A stretch of 64,000 nt of DNA from Amycolatopsis sp. GM8 (lineage in GTDB: Bacteria > Actinomycetota > Actinomycetes > Mycobacteriales > Pseudonocardiaceae). Both the position numbers and the translations under genes were made by a program. The notes beneath the pieces are model-generated. The model did not search any database. It had not been told where the DNA came from and was given only the letters and a program-made list of their open reading frames with translations. Of this stretch, positions 55,908-63,980 are shown one piece after another (position 1 is the first letter of the stretch; each line of letters starts with the position of its first letter). The stretch lies in NCBI RefSeq assembly GCF_021653975.1, contig NZ_JAJKFK010000007.1:248001-312000 (forward strand). Reading direction: 5' to 3'.

Positions 55908-56423
55908 TCTGGTGCGCACGTCGAATCGCTGATGGGTGATGAGCTTGTCCAGCAGCAGCACCAGAATCCGCTGCTCCGCCTCGGTCAGTACGCTCGCCCA
56001 CTCGTGCTCCCGCTCGTTCTGTTCGCGGAACACCTCGACCATCTCGCGCTGCCCCCGCTCGGTGAGCGACAGCAGGACCGACCGGCCGTCGTGCTCGCCC
56101 GGGGTGCGCGCGAGCAGCCCGTCCGCCACCAGGGTCTTGCTCAAATTGGACACCGCGGCCCGGCTCATTCCGCTCAGCTGAGCGGCTTTCCGCGCTTCGA
56201 GCGGACCGGCCAGCCATGTCACGAACAGCAGCCGGAACCCCGACCACGACCGGCCGCGCGGGCGGTGCACCGTCGCTTCGAGGTCGTAGGTCACGACGTT
56301 CGAGGCCCGGTTGAGCGTCAGCAGCACCCGGGTCGCCAGCTGGTGGGAAAAACCGAATTCCCCGGACAGGCGCCGGCCGGCCAGTTCGATGAAGGACCAG
56401 AAGTCGAGCTCGTCAGCGGCCAT
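55905..56423 (-). CDS. MarR-family regulator of homogentisate genes
   Basis: A 172-residue MarR-type regulator. The wHTH segment is RKAAQLSGMSRAAVSNLSKT followed by the wing GEHDGRSVLLSLTERGQREM. N- and C-terminal helices form the dimer interface. It lies upstream of hmgA-fahA in the same direction, and an almost identical operator-like site is found in front of its own ATG and of hmgA, so it is predicted to repress both in the absence of an aromatic ligand such as homogentisate. Ligand assignment is inference. Confidence 0.92.
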   Translation of the reverse strand: MAADELDFWSFIELAGRRLSGEFGFSHQLATRVLLTLNRASNVVTYDLEATVHRPRGRSWSGFRLLFVTWLAGPLEARKAAQLSGMSRAAVSNLSKTLVADGLLARTPGEHDGRSVLLSLTERGQREMVEVFREQNEREHEWASVLTEAEQRILVLLLDKLITHQRFDVRTR

Positions 56424-56433
56424 GAGGCCAGCT

Positions 56434-56452
56434 TAGTTCATACATTGACCAT
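56434..56452. promoter_or_regulatory. MarR operator candidate upstream of the MarR gene
   Basis: TAGTTCATACATTGACCAT, the reverse complement of the hmgA site apart from one base. It starts ten bases upstream of the MarR ATG, where binding would block transcription or initiation. Confidence 0.7.
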
Positions 56453-56719
56453 CTGCTCGGCTGCCCGATAGATCAGCGAAGCAAGGCACGATGGGGCAAA
56501 CTCATCAGAACGTGTGAACCGGTTCCGCGGCTCCACCGTCCCATCCTCGGTGTTCACGCACGAATCCGCGTTGTGATCACCGTCTCCGAACCGAGCGGCG
56601 CTCGACATACGTCACCCTCGCGCGGAGACTTGATTGCGAACAGACCAGACTCAATGCCAGCGGTTCACAGCGAACCGGATGACCTGTCAGATCGGCCCCG
56701 GAAAGGTAAGTAAGCGTCG
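56453..56719. other. 267-base gap upstream of the type VII locus
   Basis: No gene is seen. A small stem GGTTC-ACAGC-GAACC lies at about 56664-56678, close to the espG start. It presumably holds the promoter of the espG operon. Confidence 0.5.
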
Positions 56720-57562
56720 ATGGTGTCTCGGTTCGACTTCACGCTCGGCAGCGTGGAGGCCGTCGTCGTCGGGCGGGCGGTCGGTGTGGACGCCCGCATC
56801 TTCCCGTTGCGTATCAGCAACACCACGGTAGACCCGGTCCGCTTCGTGAAGCTGGCCAAAAAGGTCTACTACGACCTCGAGGATCGGCGGCTGTCGATCC
56901 AGGGTGAGCTGAACCGCAACGTGCGACTGGCCTTCGAACTGCTCCGCGATCACCGCGTGGCGATCACCGCCAGCGGCAACGACGTCCGGTACGGCGATCT
57001 CGCGGTGTTCGCCGCGAGCGACGGCGCGCAGGCACTGACGATCAGCCAGCTCGACGGTGAAGACAGACTCTGGTTCTCACTACTGCCGGACGAGGAACTC
57101 GTCCGGTCGGTCGCGCAGGCCCTGCCCGACGCCGACCCCGCGCCCACCGGACCGCTGAGCATCTCGCAGCGCGAGGACCGGCCGCGCTCGGCGATGGCCG
57201 CCCGGCGCCAGGCCGAGCACGAGTTCGACGACGAGGAGACCGAAGCCTTCGGCAGCCTGCAAGTGCGCCGCGTGGTGCGCGGGCGCAACTCGGCCTCGCA
57301 CAGCACCGAATCCGACGCCGAACGCCTCGAAGAGATCTTCGCCGAGCCGCGGTTCGGCGGCGGCTACTTCACCGGGACCGGCCGGGGGCGCCACGGTGAC
57401 CGCCGCTCGGCGCCGCCGGTGACCTGGCTCGACACCGAGGCCGGCCGCTACCTGGTCCATACCACGACCGATGAGTCCGGGACGATGACGGCCCGGTATG
57501 TTCCGGCCGGGTTCGCCGATGTCACGAAAGCCATCCGCACCATGATCTCCGCCGTCTACTGA
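56720..57562 (+). CDS. EspG-family type VII secretion chaperone
   Basis: A 280-residue EspG-like protein. EspG binds the tip of PPE partners of PE/PPE pairs in the cytoplasm and keeps them soluble for ESX export. The mixed alpha/beta pattern with FDFTLGSVEAVVVGRAVG, RLSIQGELNRNVRLAFELLR and the C-terminal RYVPAGFADVTKAIRTMI is typical; a charged insert of about 50 residues sits at 150-200. The start ATG has GGAAAGG upstream. It begins a five-gene run, followed 19 bases later by a PE-like gene. Core ESX components (EccB/C/D) are not in the window. Confidence 0.87.
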   Translation: MVSRFDFTLGSVEAVVVGRAVGVDARIFPLRISNTTVDPVRFVKLAKKVYYDLEDRRLSIQGELNRNVRLAFELLRDHRVAITASGNDVRYGDLAVFAASDGAQALTISQLDGEDRLWFSLLPDEELVRSVAQALPDADPAPTGPLSISQREDRPRSAMAARRQAEHEFDDEETEAFGSLQVRRVVRGRNSASHSTESDAERLEEIFAEPRFGGGYFTGTGRGRHGDRRSAPPVTWLDTEAGRYLVHTTTDESGTMTARYVPAGFADVTKAIRTMISAVY

Positions 57563-57581
57563 GTTCGGGAGGCACAGCAGA

Positions 57582-58019
57582 ATGAGCGACGAGGACACCG
57601 CGGCCGCGACCGCCAGGAGCATGGCGACGGCGACCGCCCCGTTGGCGAGCAAGCGCCTGCTGAGTGGTGTCGAGCTGAAGACGATGGCCGTGAACGGCAG
57701 CTTCGCCGTGGACGAGTCCACCGGCGAGAGGATGATCCAGGCGCTGCAGGGCATCATCGACTCGCTCGAGGCGCGCTGGTCGGCACTGCAGGGATTCCAG
57801 GAATCGCCGAAGATGAGCACCACCGCGACGGCGCAGTGGGTGTCGAGCCTGATGGTCAACACCGCGACCGACGACAAGGGACTGCTCACCCAGCTGCAGC
57901 AGGCGAAGGCCGAACTGCCCACGTACATCGAGGCGATCAACCTCGCCAAGTCGAACTACCAGAACCAGGACCGCGACACCGGCACGACCCTGCACCGGGT
58001 CAACGGCACGCAGCCCTGA
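57582..58019 (+). CDS. PE-like type VII secretion substrate candidate
   Basis: A 145-residue, mainly helical protein. Residues 50-115 form two amphipathic helices around the turn QGFQESPK and the C-terminal part ends with the type VII export pattern YxxxD: Tyr126 and Asp130 in SNYQNQDRDTG. Size, helical content and position next to a PPE-like gene downstream of EspG make it the likely PE-like partner. There is no signal peptide, as expected for the pathway. The ATG has GGGAGG upstream. The exact family is not certain. Confidence 0.72.
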   Translation: MSDEDTAAATARSMATATAPLASKRLLSGVELKTMAVNGSFAVDESTGERMIQALQGIIDSLEARWSALQGFQESPKMSTTATAQWVSSLMVNTATDDKGLLTQLQQAKAELPTYIEAINLAKSNYQNQDRDTGTTLHRVNGTQP

Positions 58020-58053
58020 CGGCCGAGCGAAGAGACGACGGAGGAGAACGATC

Positions 58054-60003
58054 GTGGCCCTGTCCGCGCCGGGTAGCGCTTTCGACGACATCACCGAGGA
58101 CCCGAACTCGCGGTACTACATCGGCCCCAAGGGCACCCAGTCCGCCTCCGGCGACGAGATCCGCGCCGAGGTGACCAGGGAAGTCGACACCGAGATCGCG
58201 AACGGCTGGCTCGGCGACGTGGTCTCGCCGGAGACCCGGGACCAGACGATCCAGCGCCGGTACGAGCAGCAGATCGCCGACTCGCGCAACACCCTGCACA
58301 ACGACCTGCCCGACAACCTGGAGCTGCGCGACCACGGCACCCCGCCGACGACCATGTGGGACAACGCGACCCACCCGCAGATGGTCGAGGCGATCAGCCA
58401 GAACGCGGACCCGGCGGCGGTTGCCGTCACCTCCGAGGAATGGGTCAGCCTGGGCAACGAGCTGACCGACCACCAGCAGAACCTCGCCGACGCGATCAAC
58501 GACAGCATGTCGAACTGGCAGGGCGCCGGCGGCGACGCGGCGCGCGAGCACCTGGCGAACGTCGGCAAGTGGCTGGGCACCACGGCCCAGGGCGCGACGC
58601 TGACCGGGCGGCAGCAGGAGATCCACTCGCAGACGCTCAACGAGACGCAGAAGCAGATGGCGGCGAACCCGCCCGTGCAGTTCGACGTGCAGCAGGCGAA
58701 CGCGCAGCTGCAGACGATCAGGGACCCGGCCGTCTACGCGCAGCAGGCGTCGGTGGACATGAACGTGATGGCGCAGCAGCAGGCGGCGCGTCAGCAGGCC
58801 GCCCGGGTCATGACGCAGTACGACCAGACGGTCGGTACGGCCACGAGCACCCCGGCGTTCCCGCCGCCGCCGAAGCTGCCCGGCGCGCAGGCCGCGACCG
58901 CGCCGCTGCGGGCCGACGGCGCCCCCGGCGGCGCCAACTCCGGCGTGAACGCCTTGCGGGACGGCGGTGCCGGCGCGGCCGGCCTGCCGGGCGGCGGTTC
59001 TGGTTCCGGCATCCCCGGCGGCGGCGGTTCCGGTATCCCGGGTGGCGGCGTCCCCGGCGGCAGTGGCCCCGGTGCGGGTGACATCGCCGGCATTCCCGGT
59101 GGCGGCGGCCCCGGCGCCGGTGACATCCCCGGTATTCCCGGTGGCGGCGGTCCTGGTGCGGGCGACATCCCGAGCATTCCCGGTGGCGGTATCCCGGGCG
59201 GTGGCCTGCCCGGCGGCTCGCAGACCGGTGGCGGCATCCCGGGCGGCGGTTCCATCCCGTCCATTCCGGACACCACGATCCCGTCTTCCAGCACCGACCC
59301 CAGCTCCTTCGGCGGCGGCCTGGGCGGGATCCCGGGAATCGGCCAGGCCGGCGGCACCAACGGCGACATCACGTCCCGGCTCGGCGGTATCGGGCCGACC
59401 GGCAACCCGCTCGGCGGGATCGACGGGTTCGGCGGCACCAGCGGCGGGACCGGCGGGTCCAGCGGGCTCGGCAACATCCCCGGTATCGGCGGTACGGGTG
59501 GTTCCAGCGGGATCAAGGGCATCGGCGGGCTCGGTGGGATCGGCGGCCTGAAGGGCAGCATCCCCGGACTCGAAGAGCCCGGTAGCATCAAGGGCTCCAC
59601 GGGTTTCGGTTCCGGTGGGACGAGCGGCTTGAAGGGCATCGGCGGGCTCGGTGGTGGCACGGCCGGCGAGGGTGTCGGCGGTGCCGGCCTGAAGGGCATC
59701 GGCGGCAGCGGTGGCAGCGGCGCGAGCGGCAGCAGGCTCGGTGCCGGTGCCGCGTCCGGCGCGGCGGCGGCCGAGGAGGCCGCCGCGGCACGTGGTGGCA
59801 CGGGCGCAGCCGGCAAGGCGGGCGCGTCCGGCTCCTCCGGGCTGGGCGGTGCGCACGGCGGCCGGGGCCAGGGCAGCGAGGACAAGGAACACAAGGTCGC
59901 CGACTACCTCGAAGGCGATCCCGAGCTGTTCGAGCCGGAACAGGTCGTGGCTCCTCCGGTCATCGGTGACTGGAAGAAGAGCAAAGAGGACAAGAAGAAG
60001 TAG
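58054..60003 (+). CDS. PPE-like protein with long Gly-rich tail
   Basis: A 649-residue protein. The first 260 residues are helical and carry a WxG-type turn (Trp155, SNWQGAGGDAAREHL) as in PPE/WXG proteins. Residues about 290-620 are low complexity: repeated PGGG, GIPGGG and PGAGDIPGIPGGGG-like units, then GGLGGIGG and KGIGGLGG units. The last 50 residues are charged (ADYLEGDPELFEPEQVVAPP, then Lys-rich end). The GTG has GGAGGAG upstream. It is the probable partner of the PE-like protein and cargo for EspG, destined for the cell surface. Confidence 0.82.
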   Translation: MALSAPGSAFDDITEDPNSRYYIGPKGTQSASGDEIRAEVTREVDTEIANGWLGDVVSPETRDQTIQRRYEQQIADSRNTLHNDLPDNLELRDHGTPPTTMWDNATHPQMVEAISQNADPAAVAVTSEEWVSLGNELTDHQQNLADAINDSMSNWQGAGGDAAREHLANVGKWLGTTAQGATLTGRQQEIHSQTLNETQKQMAANPPVQFDVQQANAQLQTIRDPAVYAQQASVDMNVMAQQQAARQQAARVMTQYDQTVGTATSTPAFPPPPKLPGAQAATAPLRADGAPGGANSGVNALRDGGAGAAGLPGGGSGSGIPGGGGSGIPGGGVPGGSGPGAGDIAGIPGGGGPGAGDIPGIPGGGGPGAGDIPSIPGGGIPGGGLPGGSQTGGGIPGGGSIPSIPDTTIPSSSTDPSSFGGGLGGIPGIGQAGGTNGDITSRLGGIGPTGNPLGGIDGFGGTSGGTGGSSGLGNIPGIGGTGGSSGIKGIGGLGGIGGLKGSIPGLEEPGSIKGSTGFGSGGTSGLKGIGGLGGGTAGEGVGGAGLKGIGGSGGSGASGSRLGAGAASGAAAAEEAAAARGGTGAAGKAGASGSSGLGGAHGGRGQGSEDKEHKVADYLEGDPELFEPEQVVAPPVIGDWKKSKEDKKK

Positions 60004-60011
60004 GGGGTGTC

Positions 60012-60410
60012 ATGTCTTTCGAAGTGGTGCCGGACGAGCTCCGCACGCACGCGAGCCATCTGGACGGGCTGAAGGACCGGCTCAGCACGGCGGCCGACGC
60101 GGCGCACACCGTTGTCATGGACAACGGGGCGTACGGGCTGATCTGTTCGTTCCTGCCGCCGATCGTCAACGCGACGACGCAGGACGACGCCACGGACGCG
60201 CTCAAGTCCGCGGTCGAGGGCATGACCACGACGGCGGACAACGTCCGCTCGGCGGCGTCGAGCTACGACGAGCAGGACAAGAGCAACGCCCAGCCGTTCG
60301 AACGGCAGCTGGAGTCCGTCGGCGGCGGCGCCGCGATCACGCCCCGGTTCGGCACCGTGGTTCACGGCAGCACCCCCGCCGAGCTTCGCGACCAGGCGGT
60401 GCCGGAATGA
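60012..60410 (+). CDS. EspC-like type VII secretion protein
   Basis: A 132-residue helical protein with the ESX EspC-like (PF10824-type) pattern: VVPDELRTHASHLDGLKDRL at the start and the export motif YxxxD in SSYDEQDKSN (Tyr85, Asp89). It is probably secreted by the same ESX system. Its stop overlaps the YbaB-like gene (ATGA). Confidence 0.8.
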   Translation: MSFEVVPDELRTHASHLDGLKDRLSTAADAAHTVVMDNGAYGLICSFLPPIVNATTQDDATDALKSAVEGMTTTADNVRSAASSYDEQDKSNAQPFERQLESVGGGAAITPRFGTVVHGSTPAELRDQAVPE

Positions 60411-60907
60411 CCAGTGCGAACGGACTCGGCGGCCTCATGCACGACCCGGACCAGGCCGCCGCGCAGATCGACGCGTGGGCGGAAGGGTTCGCGCAGAAGG
60501 CCGAGCGCTACCGGGCCGCCCAGGAGCGGACCGAGGAGATCCGGCTGACCGCGGGCAACAAGGACGGCTCGGTGCGGGTCACCGTGCGGGCCGACGGCAG
60601 CGTCACCGACCTCGACCTGGCGGGCCGGGCCCGCAGCATGCCGCTGGAGGAGCTGTCCGCGCAGATCCTCACGACCATGCGCAAGGCGCAGTCCGGGATC
60701 GCGGAACGCGTCGCCGAGGTGATGACCGACGAGATCGGCGACGAGGACCCGCAGACCCAGTCGCTGATGGTCGACAACCTGCGCAGCCGCTTCCCCAACC
60801 CGGAAGCCGACGAGGACGACGAGGACAGCGCCCCGGAAACCCCGGCCGACGAGCCGCGGCGCCCGTCCGCCGACAGCAGTGACGAAGACGAGAACAACCC
60901 GTGGTGA
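60407..60907 (+). CDS. YbaB/EbfC-like protein with acidic tail
   Basis: A 166-residue protein. The first 110 residues have the YbaB/EbfC core (GSVRVTVRADGSVTDLDLAG, MPLEELSAQILTTMRKAQSG), a nucleoid-associated fold that in type VII loci (as EspL) may act as a chaperone or regulator. The last 40 residues are a very acidic tail. It overlaps the EspC-like gene and ends the operon, followed by a strong terminator. Confidence 0.88.
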   Translation: MTSANGLGGLMHDPDQAAAQIDAWAEGFAQKAERYRAAQERTEEIRLTAGNKDGSVRVTVRADGSVTDLDLAGRARSMPLEELSAQILTTMRKAQSGIAERVAEVMTDEIGDEDPQTQSLMVDNLRSRFPNPEADEDDEDSAPETPADEPRRPSADSSDEDENNPW

Positions 60908-61223
60908 AAGCGTTTTCGCGGATCCACTGAAACGGCCGAGTGGGAAACGGGAGAGGCCGGCCTTGTCGGGGCACAAGGCCGGTCTCTCCTCATCCGCCGG
61001 GGGACGACTGGTTCGGTGGGGACCGGGGGTTTGTCGGATGCATCTGGAATTTTTCCACTTGTCGCCCGAAAACGCGCGACGCTGACCACTCTCGATCGGG
61101 CGGAACGGTGATCACGCAGCGCGAACGCTGTCACGAACTCGGGCGAACGGGGACCACTCGCCGGGTGATGGGAAGAATCCGACATACTGGTTGCGTGAGG
61201 CAGCAGCACGGGAAGGCACCACG
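60908..61223. other. 316-base gap after the type VII locus
   Basis: It contains the strong terminator described separately, then the promoter region of the methyltransferase gene. A small stem CAGCG-CGAA-CGCTG occurs at about 61116-61129. No gene is seen. Confidence 0.55.
60950..60989 (+). terminator. Strong terminator of the type VII substrate operon
   Basis: A 17-bp stem: left arm 60950-60966 (GGAGAGGCCGGCCTTGT), loop of 6, right arm 60973-60989 (ACAAGGCCGGTCTCTCC). All pairs match, one as G-U. It starts 43 bases after the YbaB-like stop. It is the best terminator in the window. Confidence 0.85.
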
Positions 61224-62087
61224 GTGAACGATCGCGGACCGGATCCCTTCCCGCCCGAGGGCGTCGACCTGGACCACCCGAGCGTGGCCAGGGTGTACGA
61301 CTTCCTCCTCGGTGGTTCAGCCAACTGGGCGATCGACCGCGCCTTCGGCGAACAGGTCGTGAACCGGTTCCCGCTGCTCAAATCGGTCGCGATCGCCAAC
61401 CGGCTGTACCTGCACCGCGCGGTGCGGCAGCTGCTGCGCCTGGGTGTGCGGCAGTTCATCGACATCGGCTCCGGCATCCCGACGATGGGCAACACGCACC
61501 AGATCGCGGACGAGGTCGCGCCGGACTCGAAGGTCGTCTACATCGACAACGAACCGGTCGCCGTCGCCCATTCGCGTTACCTGCTGGACAAGCAGGGTGA
61601 TCCCGCGCGGCACGCGGTGATCCACGGCGACATGCGCGACCCGGACGGCCTGTGGGAGCGCGTCGCCGAGACCGGCGTGATCGACTTCGACCAGCCGGTC
61701 GCCGTGCTCCTGGTGGCGGTCCTGCACATCCAGCAGCCCGGCCGGGACGGCACCGACGTCGGGCCGCAAGCGGTGGCGCGCTATCGCGAACTGCTGAAGT
61801 CCGGTTCGTACCTGGTGATCTCGCACCTGACCGACGAGGGCGTGCCCCCGGAGCTCGACCAGAAACTCGTCGAGCTGAAGGCGCTCTACGACGCGTCGTC
61901 GAACCCCGTGGTGTGGCGCAAGCAGGGCGAGATCGCCGCGCTGCTGGGCGATTTCGAGCTGCTGCCGCCGGGGATGACGTGGACTCCGTTGTGGCATCCC
62001 GAAGAGAGCAGCCCGAACTCGCCGGCGCTCGAGTTCGAGCGCCCCGAGGAATCCGTGATCTGGGTGGGTGTCGGGCGCAAGCCCTAG
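61224..62087 (+). CDS. DUF574-family SAM-dependent methyltransferase
   Basis: A 287-residue class I methyltransferase of the actinobacterial DUF574 (PF04672-type) family. The opening PSVARVYDFLLGGSANWAID is a hallmark; the SAM site is FIDIGSGIPTMGNTHQIAD with the acidic VVYIDNEPVAVAHS, followed by VIHGDMRDPDG and the C-terminal VIWVGVGRKP. The GTG at 61224 has GGGAAGG upstream. The substrate is unknown; such genes are abundant in Streptomyces and Amycolatopsis and are often transcribed singly. Confidence 0.93.
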   Translation: MNDRGPDPFPPEGVDLDHPSVARVYDFLLGGSANWAIDRAFGEQVVNRFPLLKSVAIANRLYLHRAVRQLLRLGVRQFIDIGSGIPTMGNTHQIADEVAPDSKVVYIDNEPVAVAHSRYLLDKQGDPARHAVIHGDMRDPDGLWERVAETGVIDFDQPVAVLLVAVLHIQQPGRDGTDVGPQAVARYRELLKSGSYLVISHLTDEGVPPELDQKLVELKALYDASSNPVVWRKQGEIAALLGDFELLPPGMTWTPLWHPEESSPNSPALEFERPEESVIWVGVGRKP

Positions 62088-62098
62088 CGTTTCTCTCC

Positions 62099-62239
62099 TC
62101 ACTGGGACGTCGTGACCGCGGCCGGGCTCGCCGGCGCGGGGTTCGCGGCGTGTCCCAACGCGACTCCGGCGACGAGGCACAGCACCGCCACCCAGCAGGC
62201 GAATCGCAGGACGGTCGAAAAAGAACAGAAGATCTTCAT
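62099..62239 (-). CDS. 46-residue secreted peptide candidate
   Basis: A small gene on the minus strand. The ATG at 62239 has GAGGAG at good spacing. The peptide is almost entirely a signal sequence: MKIFCSFSTVLRFACWVAVL plus CLVAGVALGHAA, with a likely cleavage after AHAA-type residues, leaving a mature part of about 15 residues rich in Pro, Ala and Ser. Alternatively it is a membrane-anchored microprotein. It ends 11 bases after the methyltransferase stop and is divergent from the next gene. No family is known. Confidence 0.55.
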   Translation of the reverse strand: MKIFCSFSTVLRFACWVAVLCLVAGVALGHAANPAPASPAAVTTSQ

Positions 62240-62441
62240 TTCGTACTCCTCAGCGGGGATCCGGGTTACCGGAACCAGAATGACGAGCCGGGGAAACGCC
62301 CGGCAAGAAGTTTCCCGTTTCCTTGGTGCGCCGGAACAGGAAACATCACGCACCGTTCGCACGATCACCGGTATGGAGCCTGGACACCCGCCCGAAGGGT
62401 TCAGAATGATGGGCTGTCCGGGGCATCACGAAGGGGAACGT

Positions 62442-63308
62442 GTGGAGGACCTCAGCGCCGCGGATCTGGCCGGTGAGCTGAAGGTACTGCGGAAAGGCCG
62501 CGGTATCGCCGCGATGCGGCTCGGCGAACGGACCGGTTCCGCATTACGGACGGCGTGCCGGATTTCACCGGAGGACGACGTGGCGGAATTACGCCGAAAG
62601 CTTTCGGAATGGCTCGGCGAACTGGCCGGGAAACTGCCGCGGGATCTGTGTACCGTCGTGCTGGCCGCGTTCGCGCTGCACAAGGACGCGCAGCATCCCT
62701 TCTACCAGGAGCGGGTGCGCTGGCTCGCGCAGGCGCTCGAACGGCACGACCGCACCATCCGCCGTCGCATCGACGAAGGGATCGCGCGGCTGGCCGAGCT
62801 CGCGGTCGCCGGCCCGCACAGTGGCGCCGCGGAAGACCAGCGGTGGCACACCGAGGAGCTGCGGGTCACCCTCGCCCTGGACCGACCGGTGCCGGAAACC
62901 TTTATGCTGCGCCGGATCATCGCCGACGTGGATGGAGTGTCCGAAGTGGACATCATCGCGGCGGACCATTTCGCGGACATCGAGGTGTTCCACGGTGGCA
63001 CGCTCGCGGGCCGGGCACTGGAGCTGCCGGACACGTTGCGCCGTGGCGAGCGTCACGAGATCGCGCTGCGGCTGCGGGCCGAACTGCCGTCGCCGCAATG
63101 TGTCTGCGTGCCGCGCCAGCCATGCGACGTGTTCGACCTACACCTGCGGTTCGGCGCGGACCGCCCGCGTGACGTCGCGCTGATCGAGAAGGTCCCGGAC
63201 GAGAGTGTCGCCGCGGGGCCACGGGTTCCGTTGGATCGGGCGGGCGAGGTCCACGTCCGGTTCCAGCAGCTCACGCCGGGTTTCGCGTACGGGGTGAAGT
63301 GGGCCTGA
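62442..63308 (+). CDS. Conserved hypothetical protein with KGRGI-type N-terminal motif
   Basis: A 288-residue soluble protein. The start GTG at 62442 is chosen because AAGGGG is close upstream and because the conserved-looking LKVLRKGRGIAAMRLGERTG begins just after; an ATG at 62373 would add 23 residues. The N-terminal 90 residues are helical and HTH-like in character and end in the long helix LSEWLGELAGKLPRDL. The C-terminal part (RVTLALDRPVPETFMLRR onward) is beta-rich and contains two Cys pairs near its end (CVCVPRQPC). It resembles actinobacterial proteins of unknown function; no enzyme motif is evident. Confidence 0.72.
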   Translation: MEDLSAADLAGELKVLRKGRGIAAMRLGERTGSALRTACRISPEDDVAELRRKLSEWLGELAGKLPRDLCTVVLAAFALHKDAQHPFYQERVRWLAQALERHDRTIRRRIDEGIARLAELAVAGPHSGAAEDQRWHTEELRVTLALDRPVPETFMLRRIIADVDGVSEVDIIAADHFADIEVFHGGTLAGRALELPDTLRRGERHEIALRLRAELPSPQCVCVPRQPCDVFDLHLRFGADRPRDVALIEKVPDESVAAGPRVPLDRAGEVHVRFQQLTPGFAYGVKWA

Positions 63309-63372
63309 AGTGTCTATTGTGGACTGCGGGTGGCGGGTAGGCAGGAGGCCGCGCGGCGGCGATAATGGGCGG

Positions 63373-63879
63373 GTGAGCGCCGATGACACCCGGTCCCTGC
63401 CGCTGGTCGAGGAGTACGGTCCCGCCTGGCAACCCGGCCCGTTCGAGCGGGGTACCGATGGTCCACACCTGATCCTGGCCGGTGTCGACGGTTCGCCCAG
63501 CGCGCTGCGGGCGGGCGCCTACGCGGCAGGACTCGCCCGGCGCCAGCGCTCGCGGCTCGTCATCGTCTACGTGCTCGCGCCGTCGGTGTGGACCGGGATG
63601 TCGCCCAGCCTGCTCGCCGCCGCGCAGGAGGAGGCGCACGACGACATGATCACCGAGCTGCGCCGGCCCATCGAGAACCTGGCCGAGGAGTCGAACATCA
63701 ACGTCACGTTCGAGATCCGCCGCGGCGACGCCTACACGGAACTGAAGCGGGTCGCGATCGACCGGCAGGCCGACCTGGTGGTGGTCGGCGCGTCGGACAG
63801 CGCCGGCCACCGCCTGGTCGGCTCGGTCGCGAACCGCCTGGTACGCGCCGGCCTCTGGCCGGTGACGGTGGTGCCATGA
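63373..63879 (+). CDS. Universal stress protein (UspA family)
   Basis: A 168-residue single-domain Usp. The core is LILAGVDGSPSALRAGAYAA, VYVLAP and the C-terminal DLVVVGASDSAGHRLVGSVAN with WPVTVVP. The ATP-binding G-x2-G-x9-G-S/T pattern is partly degenerate (GASD instead of GxxG), so nucleotide binding is doubtful. The GTG at 63373 is the family-typical start; 21 codons of open frame upstream are discounted. It may protect under stress. Confidence 0.9.
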   Translation: MSADDTRSLPLVEEYGPAWQPGPFERGTDGPHLILAGVDGSPSALRAGAYAAGLARRQRSRLVIVYVLAPSVWTGMSPSLLAAAQEEAHDDMITELRRPIENLAEESNINVTFEIRRGDAYTELKRVAIDRQADLVVVGASDSAGHRLVGSVANRLVRAGLWPVTVVP

Positions 63880-63980
63880 AGCCATCGCGGCGGCGCGGGC
63901 GGCGGAACCTGACGCGGCCCTGGCGCTCCGACCGCCTTGCCAGGAACCACGCCAGAACCGGCAGCGGCGCGAGTCGCTAG
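63876..63980 (+). CDS. 34-residue basic open frame coupled to the Usp gene
   Basis: Its ATG overlaps the Usp stop (ATGA). The peptide is highly basic (KPSRRRGRRNLTRPWRSDRL) with no family. Translation is possible by coupling, but in GC-rich DNA such short frames are common, so this is weak. Confidence 0.25.
   Translation: MKPSRRRGRRNLTRPWRSDRLARNHARTGSGASR

Noticed and set aside
58791-59894. Proline-rich frame antisense to the PPE-like gene
   Set aside because: It is the complement of the Gly-rich coding repeats (GGC/GCC), so the Pro content is an artefact. No start signal.
62112-62441. Long N-terminal extension of the unknown gene that starts at 62442
   Set aside because: The extra 110 codons are antisense to the small secreted peptide gene and show no coding signal; the ribosome site fits the later start.
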